A stretch of DNA of 57,076 nucleotides from Limosilactobacillus sp. (GCA_030530845.1 JAUMUE010000006.1:1-57076), one strand, 5' to 3'. Positions 25,071 to 34,981 are shown, counted from the stretch's first letter. Program-made: numbers and translations. The notes: generated from the sequence alone by a model not told the origin.

Positions 25071-26003
25071 ATGAAATTAGGACTGTTATTTAGCGGTCAA
25101 GGCTCACAAAAGCCAGGAATGGGATTGGATTTTTTATCTGATCCCCTTTTTGAAAGCATCATTTCTGAAGGTTCTGCTGCGACTGGCCTTGATTTGAAGA
25201 AGATCATGGCCTCAGAAAACGGCGAACTTAATGAAACAAAGAACGTGCAACCAGCCTTAGTAGCCGTAAGTTACGGTATCTACAAGATGTTGCAACGTGA
25301 CTTGCCTAATATGCCAATTGCTGCCATGACTGGTTTGTCACTCGGTGAATACGCAGCGCTGATGGCTAGTGAAGCAATTAATGCCGAAGAAGGCCTCAAG
25401 TTGCTCGCCGACCGTGGACAATACATGCAAGAAGATGCTGATGCGACGCCAAGTACGATGGCCGCTATTTTAGACCCGGACATCGCAGTCGTGGAAGCTA
25501 CTTGTGACAAGTATGACCAAGTCTGGATCGCTAATTACAATTCACCTAAGCAATTGGTAATCGGTGGGGTGGCAGAAGATGTCAACCAAGCTGTTGCCGA
25601 CATTAAGGAACAAGAAGCTGCAAAGCGTGCCGTTCTCTTGAATGTCAGTGGTGCATTCCATACGCCACTTTTCAACGGTGCCCGTGCCAAGATGCATGAT
25701 CGTTTAGCAAATCAACCATTCTTCCAACCGGTTGTCCCAGTGATTAGCAACACCACCATTGACCAGTTCAAGGGTGAAGAAATTGCATCCATCATGGAAC
25801 GACAACTCGCGGTACCTACGCACTTTGGTGAAGACGTCGAATACATGGTAGAAAACCAAGGTGTCGATGCAACACTTGAAATCGGACCCGGCAAGACATT
25901 GTCCAAGTTCGCCAAGCAAGTAAATTCTTCACTGTCCCGTGCCAACATCGGTACCATGGCTGAATACGAAGCATATGTAAAGGAGAATCAGCAATGGATT
26001 TAA
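25071..26003 (+). CDS. fabD: Malonyl-CoA:ACP transacylase
   Basis: A 310-residue acyltransferase loading malonyl groups on ACP. It has the N-terminal GQGSQKPGMG, the nucleophile Ser in GLSLGEYAAL, and His in GAFHTPLF. It is six bases after acpP and overlaps fabG by 10 bases. Confidence 0.96.
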   Translation: MKLGLLFSGQGSQKPGMGLDFLSDPLFESIISEGSAATGLDLKKIMASENGELNETKNVQPALVAVSYGIYKMLQRDLPNMPIAAMTGLSLGEYAALMASEAINAEEGLKLLADRGQYMQEDADATPSTMAAILDPDIAVVEATCDKYDQVWIANYNSPKQLVIGGVAEDVNQAVADIKEQEAAKRAVLLNVSGAFHTPLFNGARAKMHDRLANQPFFQPVVPVISNTTIDQFKGEEIASIMERQLAVPTHFGEDVEYMVENQGVDATLEIGPGKTLSKFAKQVNSSLSRANIGTMAEYEAYVKENQQWI

Positions 26004-26725
26004 CAAATAAGGTTGTCTTCGTTACTGGTAGTACTCGTGGGATCGGTGCCGCAACTGCAAAAGCTTTCTTAAAGGCTGGTAGTCGCGTCATCTTAAACGG
26101 TCGTCGCGAACTAACTGATGAACAAAAGAGCGACTTCGATAGTTTTGGTGGCGAATACGTCTACTTACAAGGTGACATGGCCAACCCAGAAGACATCGAA
26201 GAACTTGCCACAAAGGCTTGGGATGCATTTGGCCAAATCGATATTTTGGTTAACAATGCCGGGATTACCCGCGACAAGCTCTTTATCGGTATGAAGCAAG
26301 ATGACTTTGACGACGTGATTGCCGTGAACCTTCGCGGACCATTCATGCTCTCAAAGGCTCTTTTGAAGAAGATGTACAAGAAGCGCACTGGTAGCATTAT
26401 CAACCTTGCTTCAGTTGTCGGCTTGCACGGTAACGCCGGACAAGCTAACTACGCTGCAAGTAAGGGTGGTGTCATCGGTTTGACCAAGACAATTGCTCGA
26501 GAAGGTGCCTTACGTGGTATCCGTTGTAACGCAATTGCACCAGGGATGATCGCTAGTGACATGACTGACAAGCTTTCAGACCGCGTGAAGGAAGAAATTA
26601 GTGGTCAAATCCCACTTCAACGCTTCGGAACCCCTGAAGATGTTGCCTCTGCAGCATTGTTCCTTGCTGAAAATGACTACGTAACAGGACAAGTAATTGT
26701 CGTCGATGGTGGAATGACCATTTAG
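25994..26725 (+). CDS. fabG: 3-oxoacyl-ACP reductase
   Basis: A 243-residue classical SDR using NADPH. The cofactor motif TGSTRGIGAATA is near the N terminus, followed by NNAGITRD and the catalytic Ser-Tyr-Lys (NLASVVGLHG and NYAASKGG). AAAGGAG, inside the fabD 3' end, is the ribosome binding site. Confidence 0.96.
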   Translation: MDLTNKVVFVTGSTRGIGAATAKAFLKAGSRVILNGRRELTDEQKSDFDSFGGEYVYLQGDMANPEDIEELATKAWDAFGQIDILVNNAGITRDKLFIGMKQDDFDDVIAVNLRGPFMLSKALLKKMYKKRTGSIINLASVVGLHGNAGQANYAASKGGVIGLTKTIAREGALRGIRCNAIAPGMIASDMTDKLSDRVKEEISGQIPLQRFGTPEDVASAALFLAENDYVTGQVIVVDGGMTI

Positions 26726-26740
26726 GAGTGAATTAAGAGA

Positions 26741-27973
26741 ATGACTAGAGTTGTAATTACAGGTATGGGTGTTGTTGCCCCAAACGGTAATGGTGTAGAT
26801 GCTTTTGTTAAGAACTCACTTGACGGAAAGATCGGGATTAAGAAGATTTCAAAGTTTGATGCTGAACCAACTGGAATTACAGTTGCCGGTGAAGTGGACG
26901 ACTTCGATCCAACTGCGGTAGTCGGTAAGAAGGCTGCTCGTCGGATGGACCTTTACTCCCAATACGCTGTTCAAACTGCTATTGAAGCAATCGAAATGGC
27001 AGGTATTAACGAAGAAAACACCAAGCCAGAAGACCTCGGTGTGATCTACGGTTCTGGTATCGGTGGTTTGACCACGATCGAAGAACAAATCATCAAGATG
27101 CACGACAAGGGACCAAAGCGGGTTTCACCAATGTTTGTGCCAATGGCAATTGCTAACATGGCCGCTGGTAACATCGCTTTACGCGTCAATGCCCAAAACA
27201 TCTGTACTTCAATCGTGACTGCCTGTGCTACTGGTACTAACAGTATTGGTGAAGCCTACCGTCAAATTAAGGAAGGCCGTGCTAAGGCAATGATCGCTGG
27301 TGGTTCAGAAGCATCAGTTAACGAAATCGGAATTGCTGGTTTCGCATCATTGACTGCTCTTTCTGTAACTGAAGATCCAATGAAGGCCTCAAAGCCATTT
27401 GACCGCGACAGAAATGGTTTTGTGCTTGGTGAAGGTGGGGGTGCCCTCGTACTCGAAAGCCTTGAACACGCACAAGAACGTGGCGCAAAGATCCTTGGTG
27501 AAGTTGTTGGTTACGGAGCTACTTGTGACGCATACCACATCACTTCCCCAGATCCTGAAGGTAAGGGTGCCGCTCGTGCAATGCAACAAGCACTCGATGA
27601 AGCTGGCATCACTGCTGACCAAGTCGACTACATTAACGCCCACGGTACTGCTACCCACGCAAATGATAGTGGTGAATCACTTGCCATTAACAGCGTTTTT
27701 GGTAAGGATAGCGACGTCCGCGTTTCCTCTACTAAGGGTATGACTGGTCACTTGCTCGGTGCAGCCGGTTCAATCGAAGCTGTTATCACTGTTGCTGCAC
27801 TCCAACAAGGCAAGTTGCCAATGAACGTTGGTTGTGAAAACCAAGATGAAGAATGCCAAGTAAACCTTGTAACTAAGGATAACCAAGATGCTCCAAACGC
27901 AGAATACGCCTTGAGCAATTCATTTGGTTTCGGTGGACACAACGCCGTATTGGCATTCCGCAAATGGGGGTAA
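26741..27973 (+). CDS. fabF: 3-oxoacyl-ACP synthase II
   Basis: A 410-residue elongating ketosynthase. The nucleophile is in IVTACATGTNS, and the two catalytic His are in NAHGTATHAND and GMTGHLLGAAG. The glycine-rich SNSFGFGGHNA is at the C terminus. AGGAGTG overlaps the fabG stop. It is the only elongating KAS gene in the operon. Confidence 0.96.
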   Translation: MTRVVITGMGVVAPNGNGVDAFVKNSLDGKIGIKKISKFDAEPTGITVAGEVDDFDPTAVVGKKAARRMDLYSQYAVQTAIEAIEMAGINEENTKPEDLGVIYGSGIGGLTTIEEQIIKMHDKGPKRVSPMFVPMAIANMAAGNIALRVNAQNICTSIVTACATGTNSIGEAYRQIKEGRAKAMIAGGSEASVNEIGIAGFASLTALSVTEDPMKASKPFDRDRNGFVLGEGGGALVLESLEHAQERGAKILGEVVGYGATCDAYHITSPDPEGKGAARAMQQALDEAGITADQVDYINAHGTATHANDSGESLAINSVFGKDSDVRVSSTKGMTGHLLGAAGSIEAVITVAALQQGKLPMNVGCENQDEECQVNLVTKDNQDAPNAEYALSNSFGFGGHNAVLAFRKWG

Positions 27974-27979
27974 TCTCTC

Positions 27980-28420
27980 GTGGAATTTAATGACATTCAA
28001 AAACTGATGGCCGAGTTTGAAAAGTCTTCAACTCGCGAATTAAAGATTGATGACAATGACTTCCATCTCTACCTCAGTAAGAACGAAACATCTGCTGCAC
28101 CGGTAGCACCACAAGCTGCCGCAGCACCATCTGCTCCTGCTGCCAGCGCACCTGCTGAACCTGCAAGCTCAAGCGCCTCTGCATCTTCAATCAAGGCTCC
28201 GCTGGTTGGTACTGTCTACTTACAACCAAAGCCTAACAAGCCTACATTCGTCAAGGTTGGCGACAAGGTACAAAAGGGTGACGTTGTTTGTGTGATCGAA
28301 GCGATGAAGATGTTGACTGAAGTAAAGAGCGACCGCGATGGTGTCATCAAGGAAATCAACGTCGAAAATGGTGACTTGGTAGAATTCGACCAACCACTGT
28401 TCACGCTTACGGAGGGTTAA
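27980..28420 (+). CDS. accB: Biotin carboxyl carrier protein of acetyl-CoA carboxylase
   Basis: A 146-residue BCCP with an N-terminal segment, an Ala/Pro/Ser-rich flexible linker (about residues 38-72) and the biotinyl domain with EAMKM. Its Lys is biotinylated by BirA encoded at the end of the operon. The GTG start at 27980 follows GGGGGT. Confidence 0.95.
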   Translation: MEFNDIQKLMAEFEKSSTRELKIDDNDFHLYLSKNETSAAPVAPQAAAAPSAPAASAPAEPASSSASASSIKAPLVGTVYLQPKPNKPTFVKVGDKVQKGDVVCVIEAMKMLTEVKSDRDGVIKEINVENGDLVEFDQPLFTLTEG

Positions 28421-28424
28421 TTTA

Positions 28425-28859
28425 ATGGCAAAAGTAAACTTAGATTCAACTGAAATTCAAAAGATTATCCCACACCGCTACCCAATGCTTTTGATCGACC
28501 GGGTTGAAGAACTCGAACCAGGTAAGATGGCTGTAGCAAGACGGAACGTGACTGTTAACGAAGAAGTCTTCGAAGGTCACTTCCCACAAAACCCAGTACT
28601 TCCTGGTGCTTTGATCGTGGAATCACTTGCGCAAACTGGTGCGGTGGCATTGTTGTCATCACCTGAATTTGAAGGTAAGACTGCTTACTTCGGTGGTATC
28701 AAGTCCGCTGAATTCCGTAAGGTTGTCCGCCCTGGTGACTCACTCCGCCTCGAAGTTGAACTGAAAAAGGTTCGTGGTCACATCGGCGAAGGTAAGGGTA
28801 TTGCCACCGTTGACGGTGAAAAGGCATGTACTGCTGACTTAACATTTATGATTGGCTAG
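28425..28859 (+). CDS. fabZ: 3-hydroxyacyl-ACP dehydratase, second copy
   Basis: A 144-residue FabZ with IIPHRYPMLLIDRV and the active-site stretch FEGHFPQNPVLPGALIVE. It is closer to classical FabZ in its N-terminal HRYPMLLIDR motif than the first copy (NRYPICYIDY). It lies between accB and accC, four bases after accB. Confidence 0.95.
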   Translation: MAKVNLDSTEIQKIIPHRYPMLLIDRVEELEPGKMAVARRNVTVNEEVFEGHFPQNPVLPGALIVESLAQTGAVALLSSPEFEGKTAYFGGIKSAEFRKVVRPGDSLRLEVELKKVRGHIGEGKGIATVDGEKACTADLTFMIG

Positions 28860-28868
28860 GTGAAAGTA

Positions 28869-30254
28869 ATGTTTTCGAAGGTTTTAGTTGCTAATCGGGG
28901 TGAAATTGCGGTTCGGATCATCCGTTCATTACGTGAATTAGGTATCAAGTCCGTCGCAATTTACTCGACTGCTGACCGGGAAAGTCTCCACGTACAATTG
29001 GCTGACGAAGCTGTGTGCGTTGGTACGGCCCGCCCACAAGACTCATATTTGAATATGCAAAATGTTTTGGCTGCGGCTGTCGGTACCGGTGCACAAGCAA
29101 TCCACCCGGGTTTTGGCTTTCTCTCCGAAAATGCTGAATTTGCTGAAATGTGTACCCAGTGTGGGATCACATTTATCGGCCCCCGCGCGGAAACAATCGA
29201 TATCATGGGTAACAAGGAACACGCCCGCGAACAAATGCGCAACTCTGGTGTTCCGGTTATCCCTGGTAGTGACGGCTACATTCGTGATTACGAATCAGCT
29301 GAACAATGTGCACAAGAAATCGGCTACCCAGTATTGCTCAAGGCCGCTGCCGGTGGTGGTGGTAAGGGTATTCGCCGGGTTAATTCATCCGAAGAAATGG
29401 AACGTTCCTTCAATGAAGCCCAAAGTGAAGCACGTCTGTCATTCAATGATGATCGGATGTACTTAGAAAAGATCATGGAAAACGTCAAGCACATCGAAGT
29501 CCAAGTTTTCCGTGACCAATTCGGCAATGCTGTTTACTTCCCAGAACGTGACTGTTCACTTCAACGCAGTAAGCAAAAGGTGATTGAAGAAAGTCCTTGT
29601 TCAATCATCACTGATGCGCAACGGTCAGAACTCGGGGAAATCGCAGTTAAAGCAGTTAATGCCATTAACTATCTCAACACTGGAACCCTGGAATTCTTGA
29701 TGGATCAAGACCATAACTTCTACTTCATGGAAATGAACACACGGATTCAAGTGGAACACACGGTGACGGAAATGGTTACTGGCATCGACCTCGTAAAGGC
29801 GCAAGTACGAGTGGCAGCTGGTGAAGAATTGCCATTTACCCAAGACGACATCAAGCTCGACGGGGTGGCAATCGAATGTCGGATCAACGCCGAAGATCCA
29901 GCGGAAAACTTCATGCCATCCACGGGTAAGGTTAACTACCTGTACCTGCCAGTTGGTAACCTGGGGATGCGGATCGATACCGCTCTTTACCCAGGTACGA
30001 CCGTGACGCCATTTTACGATTCAATGATTGCCAAGGTGATTGCGCATGGTCACAATCGCGAAGAGGCAATCGAAAAAATCAAGCGGTTACTGAATGAAAT
30101 GGTAATTATGGGAATTCGGACTAACCAGAATTTCCACCTCGCAATCTTAAATGACCCTGAATTCTTGAAGGGTGAATTTACGACGGCTTACCTGGAAAGT
30201 TCATTCCTTCCGCGCTGGAAGAAAGGAGTTCACTCAGACAATGAAGCTGTATGA
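28869..30254 (+). CDS. accC: Acetyl-CoA carboxylase, biotin carboxylase subunit
   Basis: A 461-residue ATP-grasp enzyme that carboxylates biotin on AccB. It has N-terminal KVLVANRGEIAVRI, the ATP loop AAAGGGGKGIR, and the metal-binding EMNTRIQVEHTVTE. The ATG at 28869 lies 6 bases after AGGTG; the GTG at 28860 overlaps that site and the previous stop and is less likely. The intact EMNTRIQVEH contrasts with the lost equivalent motif in the CarB homologue of this window. Confidence 0.95.
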   Translation: MFSKVLVANRGEIAVRIIRSLRELGIKSVAIYSTADRESLHVQLADEAVCVGTARPQDSYLNMQNVLAAAVGTGAQAIHPGFGFLSENAEFAEMCTQCGITFIGPRAETIDIMGNKEHAREQMRNSGVPVIPGSDGYIRDYESAEQCAQEIGYPVLLKAAAGGGGKGIRRVNSSEEMERSFNEAQSEARLSFNDDRMYLEKIMENVKHIEVQVFRDQFGNAVYFPERDCSLQRSKQKVIEESPCSIITDAQRSELGEIAVKAVNAINYLNTGTLEFLMDQDHNFYFMEMNTRIQVEHTVTEMVTGIDLVKAQVRVAAGEELPFTQDDIKLDGVAIECRINAEDPAENFMPSTGKVNYLYLPVGNLGMRIDTALYPGTTVTPFYDSMIAKVIAHGHNREEAIEKIKRLLNEMVIMGIRTNQNFHLAILNDPEFLKGEFTTAYLESSFLPRWKKGVHSDNEAV

Positions 30255-31089
30255 GCAGGATAAAACAATCACGGCTCAACACATCAAGGCCGACAAGTTA
30301 GCTGATGCCAAGGTCCCTGATGGCTTGTGGCATAAGTGTCCTAAGTGTGATGCCGCGATTCTTTCCAAGCAAATCACGGAATACGCTACTTGTCCTAACT
30401 GTCACTACGGTTTTCGGATTAGCGCCCACCAACGTATGAAATGGGCCGTTGATTCATACACCGAAGCGGACACGGACCTGCAAACCAAGGATCCGCTCAA
30501 CTTCCCCGGTTACGTTGACAAGATCAAGGCTAGCCAAGAAAAGACTGGTCTGAACGATTCTGTCATGACCGGTGAAGCGGAGATCAAGGATCAAAAGTTT
30601 GGCTTTGGTGTCATGGACCCAACATTTATCATGGGTTCACTTGGTACCGTGACAGGTGAGAAGATCACCCGGTTATTTGAAAATGCGACAGAAAAGCGGC
30701 TGCCAATTGTACTCTGGACCGCTTCTGGTGGTGCACGGATGCAAGAAGGTATTATGTCATTGATGCAAATGGCTAAGATCTCCAACGCAATCGCCAAGCA
30801 CTCGGAAGCCGGACTGCTCTACATCGTTGTCTTGACTGATCCAACGACCGGTGGGGTGACCGCTAGTTTTGCGATGCAAGGTGACATCACCTTAGCAGAG
30901 CCCCGTGCACTTGTTGGTTTCGCTGGACGGCGGGTGATTGAACAAACCATCCACCAAAAGATTCCAGATGACCTACAAGACGCGGAAAACTTACTCAAGC
31001 ATGGATTTGTTGACCACATCGTCAAACGTGAAGACGAAAAGGATATGATCTACCGCTTGCTGAAGATGGGAGGTGCCCAAAATGGCTAG
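30241..31089 (+). CDS. accD: Acetyl-CoA carboxylase carboxyltransferase beta subunit
   Basis: A 282-residue crotonase-fold subunit with an N-terminal four-Cys zinc finger (CPKC...CPNC) and the conserved SGGARMQEG and TDPTTGGVTASFA. The start overlaps the accC 3' end by 14 bases, with AAGGAG 12 bases upstream, consistent with translational coupling. Confidence 0.95.
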   Translation: MKLYEQDKTITAQHIKADKLADAKVPDGLWHKCPKCDAAILSKQITEYATCPNCHYGFRISAHQRMKWAVDSYTEADTDLQTKDPLNFPGYVDKIKASQEKTGLNDSVMTGEAEIKDQKFGFGVMDPTFIMGSLGTVTGEKITRLFENATEKRLPIVLWTASGGARMQEGIMSLMQMAKISNAIAKHSEAGLLYIVVLTDPTTGGVTASFAMQGDITLAEPRALVGFAGRRVIEQTIHQKIPDDLQDAENLLKHGFVDHIVKREDEKDMIYRLLKMGGAQNG

Positions 31090-31855
31090 TAAAAGCGCTG
31101 CTGAAATTGTTGCTGCAGCTCGGAGTGACGAAAAAATCACCACTTCAGAACTTATTACGCATTTATTCCCAGATTTTATCGAACTTCACGGTGATCACGC
31201 TGGTACTGATGACGCTGCGATTGTCGGTGGATTGGCCACGCTCAACGGTCAGCCAGTAACAGTTGTTGCAACGAACCGCGGTACAACGATTGAAGAACGA
31301 GTGGAAACCCATTTTGGATGCCCAACCCCTGGTGGTTACCGCAAGGCGCTCCGGTTAGCGCAACAGGCTGCTAAGTTTAATCGCCCCGTATTGTTCTTCG
31401 TCAACACACCTGGTGCATATCCGGGTCAGTCAGCTGAAGAAAACGGGCAGGGTTATGCGATTGCGGATAATCTGGTTAAGATCAGCCAACTCAAGACGCC
31501 AATTATTACTGTGATTTTCGGTGAAGGTGGTAGTGGGGGTGCTCTTGCCTTGGCCTGTGGTGATGCGGTGTACATGCTAGAAGACAGCACGTACTCAATT
31601 CTTTCGCCAGAAGGTTTTGCATCGATCCTGTGGAAGGATAGTGCCCGGGCTGATGAAGCAGCTGAAATTATGCAAATCACGCCTCAGGACCTGCTGAAGA
31701 AGCAAATCATCGAAGGGATCATCGACGAACCTGACGATCACGAGCAAATCTGCAAGAACATCGCGGAAGTGCTCACGGAAGAATTAGCTCAGCTGAAGCA
31801 AAAGACAGTTGACACGCTGGTCCAAGAGCGTCAAAATCGATATCGGAAATTTTAA
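31082..31855 (+). CDS. accA: Acetyl-CoA carboxylase carboxyltransferase alpha subunit
   Basis: A 257-residue subunit, shorter than the E. coli protein (319) as is usual in lactic acid bacteria. It shows the motifs NRGTTIEERVETHFGCPTPGGYRKALRL, NTPGAYPG and GEGGSGGALA. The ATG at 31082 follows GGGAGG and overlaps accD by 8 bases. Confidence 0.95.
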   Translation: MASKSAAEIVAAARSDEKITTSELITHLFPDFIELHGDHAGTDDAAIVGGLATLNGQPVTVVATNRGTTIEERVETHFGCPTPGGYRKALRLAQQAAKFNRPVLFFVNTPGAYPGQSAEENGQGYAIADNLVKISQLKTPIITVIFGEGGSGGALALACGDAVYMLEDSTYSILSPEGFASILWKDSARADEAAEIMQITPQDLLKKQIIEGIIDEPDDHEQICKNIAEVLTEELAQLKQKTVDTLVQERQNRYRKF

Positions 31856-31874
31856 TTAGAGGAGACAAAATAAG

Positions 31875-32636
31875 ATGGGAATCTTAGATAATAAAAAGAT
31901 TATTGTGATGGGTGTAGCCAACAAGCGTTCTATCGCCTGGGGTTGTGCCCAAGAAATGACCAAGCAAGGTGCAGAAATTATCTATACCTACCAAAACGAA
32001 CGGATGAAGAAGAGCGTTAGTCGTCTGGTCAACGATGACAGTCGCTTGATCGAATGTGACGTTGCAACCGACGAAAGCATCGACAACGCATTCAATGAAA
32101 TCAAGGAAAAGTTCGGTAAGGTTGACGGTATCGTTCACGCCATCGCCTACGCACGTAAGGAAGAATTGGAAGGTTCAATCCTTAACAGTACGCGTGATGG
32201 TTACGCACTCGCCCAAGACGTGTCCGCTTACTCTCTGCTCGCCGTGGCTAAGAGCGCTCACAAGCTTGACTTGCTCAACAGTCCCGCAAGTATCGTTACT
32301 CTGACTTACTTCGGTTCTGAACGTGCTGTGCCAAGCTACAACGTCATGGGTGTCGCAAAGGCTGCCTTGGAAGCAAACGTCCGCTACTTGGCTCGTGACA
32401 TGGGTCAATTCGGTGTTCGTGTTAATGCCATCTCAGCCGGTGCAATGAAGACCTTGGCCGTTACTGGTATCGGTGGTCACGCTGACCTCTTGAAGGAATC
32501 AGAAGACCGTACTGTCGACCATGAAAGTGTTACCCTTGAAGAAGTTGGAGGCACTTGCGCATTCCTGATGAGTACACTTTCTACTGGTGTTGTTGGGGAT
32601 ACGATCTACGTTGACAAGGGTGTTCACTTAATCTAA
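31875..32636 (+). CDS. fabI: Enoyl-ACP reductase (NADH), FabI type
   Basis: A 253-residue SDR-like reductase completing each elongation cycle. It has GVANKRSIAWGCA at the cofactor site, AYARKEELEG, and the Tyr-x6-Lys catalytic pair in SYNVMGVAKAALE. GAGGAGA precedes the ATG. It is the triclosan-sensitive type rather than FabK. Confidence 0.96.
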   Translation: MGILDNKKIIVMGVANKRSIAWGCAQEMTKQGAEIIYTYQNERMKKSVSRLVNDDSRLIECDVATDESIDNAFNEIKEKFGKVDGIVHAIAYARKEELEGSILNSTRDGYALAQDVSAYSLLAVAKSAHKLDLLNSPASIVTLTYFGSERAVPSYNVMGVAKAALEANVRYLARDMGQFGVRVNAISAGAMKTLAVTGIGGHADLLKESEDRTVDHESVTLEEVGGTCAFLMSTLSTGVVGDTIYVDKGVHLI

Positions 32637-32638
32637 TC

Positions 32639-33427
32639 ATGAATAAATTTGACGCTTCGACAATTGAACAATTCATTGCCGGGCGGTCTGCGGTGCAGGT
32701 GGAGACGGTGGAAGAAACCAGCTCGACCCAGCACTTAGCGAAGGAATATCTGGCTCACCATAGTGATGGTGGGCCAGTTGCCTTTTTCGCAGATCGTCAG
32801 ACAGCAGGATATGGTCAGCACGGTCGCCATTATTACTCGCCTAAGCAGACCGGACTCTACATGAGTATTCTCCTGCCAGCACAGTCAATGATGCAGTTTC
32901 GTAAGAGTGGCCTGATGACGACTGCGACTGCCGTGGTGCTCTGCCAGGTCCTCGAGCGCTTCTTCCCAGACAGTGAGCTTACGGTCAAGTGGGTTAATGA
33001 CGTCTACAAGGACCGGGCCAAGATCGCCGGTATTCTCACTGAGGCCGTCTACCAGCTCGGTAATGACAAGGCGAACCTGATTATGGGTATCGGTATTAAC
33101 CTGACCACCCAGGTTTTCCCTGATGAAATTAAGGGTAAGGCGGGGGCTCTTTCTGCGGATTCACGGGTCGACCGTAACCAACTGGCAGCAGAGCTCCTGG
33201 TCGCACTACTCGAGATGGTGGAAAACTATGAGGGTGGATCATACCTGGACGAGTACCGGCGCCGGTGCTTCTTGTTAGGGCGGTTTGTTTCCGTCCGCAC
33301 GGGTCAAGAGATGATCGAAGGTACGGCCGTTGACATCACCAAGGCCGGTGCACTAGTGGTTGAAGACGGTGAACACCATCGTCACGTCATCCGCTCCGGT
33401 GAAGTTGAAAAAGTGAACTATAAATAA
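32639..33427 (+). CDS. birA: Biotin--[acetyl-CoA-carboxylase] ligase without HTH domain
   Basis: A 262-residue biotin protein ligase. ETSSTQHLAKEY and TAGYGQHGRHYYSP form the biotinyl-AMP loop; this loop is diverged from the usual GRGRRGRxW. KWVNDVY is intact. There is no N-terminal helix-turn-helix, so it is a ligase only, not a repressor. It starts two bases after fabI. Its job here is to biotinylate AccB encoded upstream. Confidence 0.92.
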   Translation: MNKFDASTIEQFIAGRSAVQVETVEETSSTQHLAKEYLAHHSDGGPVAFFADRQTAGYGQHGRHYYSPKQTGLYMSILLPAQSMMQFRKSGLMTTATAVVLCQVLERFFPDSELTVKWVNDVYKDRAKIAGILTEAVYQLGNDKANLIMGIGINLTTQVFPDEIKGKAGALSADSRVDRNQLAAELLVALLEMVENYEGGSYLDEYRRRCFLLGRFVSVRTGQEMIEGTAVDITKAGALVVEDGEHHRHVIRSGEVEKVNYK

Positions 33428-33466
33428 AAGGGATATGAGTTCAATTAGAACTCATATCCCTTATTT
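33427..33466. terminator. Bidirectional terminator ending the fab operon
   Basis: AAGGGATATGAGTTC (33428-33442) and GAACTCATATCCCTT (33448-33462) form a perfect 15-bp stem with a 5-base loop, between convergent birA and the CNNM gene. Confidence 0.92.
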
Positions 33467-33467
33467 G

Positions 33468-34832
33468 TTATTTGTCTTCTTTTGCTTCTTCTTCGCTGTC
33501 ATCAGTGGCCTTTTCAGCAGGCTTCAGGCAGATAACCTTGAACTTGTTGACGTAGGCGTTTTGTAAGTCGAGCGGAATGAAGGAGAAGTTTTCAACCTTG
33601 ATTGGTGTACCAACCTTCAAGTCGTATTGACGTTCGAGGAAGAAACCGGTCAAGGTAGTAACTTCGGAGTTTTCGAATTGGTCGATTTCAGTTTCGAAGT
33701 AGCGTTCGAAGTCATCGAGCGGCATCTTACCGGAAACTTCGTAAGTAGGGTTACCCTTGCTATCAGGGTCTTTCTTTTCGATCATATCTGAGGTAGCGTG
33801 GTCAATTTCTTCACCCACAGTACCGAATAATTCTTCGTAGATATCCTTATCAGTAACGATACCAGAAGTACCACCGTATTCGTCTTGTACGACAACGATT
33901 GGCACTTGCTTCTTCACCATCGTCTTGAGAATGTCAGTGATTTGTTCATTCTCGTAAACGATTGGAATCCGCCGCATGATGGTCCGGATGGATTGTTGCG
34001 GATTAATTTGGTTTTGACGCATGATATCGTAAGCGAAGATGTAACCGAGGATGTGGTCCTTATCGTTGTTAGCAACAACAGGGAAACGGGTAAACTTCTT
34101 TTCAAAGTAAAGCTTAGCAGCGTCTTCGATTGATTCAGTAATGTCGATAACTGACAATTGAGTCCGGTCAATCATGATGTCTTCTGCAACCTTGTCATTC
34201 ATTTCAAATGCCCGGCGCATGAACAAGACGTCTTCCTTGTCCATTTCACCAGCTTCTTGTGATTGTTGTGACAGGGTCATGATTTCCTTTTGTGAGTAGG
34301 TATCTTCTTCTGGTTGGACGTTATATCCAAGCAGCTTTGTGATCCAACCCGCAGTCACCGCAAACAGCCAAACGAATGGGTAGAAGACGGTGTGGAAGAA
34401 TTGGATGGGGTGGACGATTGCCAACAGAATTGACACTGGCTTATCGATCGCCATGTTCTTTGGTACCAAGTCGGTGAAGACCGCGTGGAAGAACGTGAAG
34501 ATCAAAACACCAATCACTGGTGCCAGTGGAGTAAGCACGTCTTTTGGAATGATGTTGACCTTCAAGAGCAAGTCAGTGATAAAGGCGTCACCAATCCACC
34601 CTAAGATCAGAGAAGTCATCGTGACCCCAACTTGAGCGGTTGAGAGGTATTCGTTCAGGTTGTTAACCATGTGAATTGCGCGCTTGACCTTACCAGTCTG
34701 ACGCAATTCGGCTAATTCACTTGGACGAACCTTAACAACAGAGTATTCCAGAAGCGTGAACAGTGCCGCCAGCAACAGAATTAAAACAATAACGATTAAT
34801 TGAAACCAATATGATGACCATAAAGCACCCAT
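33468..34832 (-). CDS. CNNM/CorC-type membrane protein with CBS pair (hemolysin family)
   Basis: A 454-residue protein: four N-terminal helices forming a CNNM (DUF21) domain (about 1-200), a CBS pair (about 215-340), and a CorC/HlyC domain (about 355-440). The acidic tail is rich in Asp, Glu and Lys. The family is implicated in Mg2+ or divalent-cation export. The ATG has AGGTGA nine bases upstream. Confidence 0.92.
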   Translation of the reverse strand: MGALWSSYWFQLIVIVLILLLAALFTLLEYSVVKVRPSELAELRQTGKVKRAIHMVNNLNEYLSTAQVGVTMTSLILGWIGDAFITDLLLKVNIIPKDVLTPLAPVIGVLIFTFFHAVFTDLVPKNMAIDKPVSILLAIVHPIQFFHTVFYPFVWLFAVTAGWITKLLGYNVQPEEDTYSQKEIMTLSQQSQEAGEMDKEDVLFMRRAFEMNDKVAEDIMIDRTQLSVIDITESIEDAAKLYFEKKFTRFPVVANNDKDHILGYIFAYDIMRQNQINPQQSIRTIMRRIPIVYENEQITDILKTMVKKQVPIVVVQDEYGGTSGIVTDKDIYEELFGTVGEEIDHATSDMIEKKDPDSKGNPTYEVSGKMPLDDFERYFETEIDQFENSEVTTLTGFFLERQYDLKVGTPIKVENFSFIPLDLQNAYVNKFKVICLKPAEKATDDSEEEAKEDK

Positions 34833-34873
34833 ATTTTGTATTTCACCTAGTCTTTCATTTGTAGTATATTTAC

Positions 34874-34903
34874 ATTTTATCAGTTAACTTTTGAACTGAC
34901 CAA
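34874..34903 (-). promoter_or_regulatory. Promoter of the CNNM/CBS gene
   Basis: On the minus strand TTGGTC (34903-34898) and TAAAAT (34879-34874) are spaced 18 bases, with an extended TGA before the -10. Confidence 0.45.
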
Positions 34904-34981
34904 CTATTTTAATTAAAAATGCGTTAAAATTATAACTAATACTTACGAGAATTGATAAAAAGTGATAAAGAGGGTGTTACT

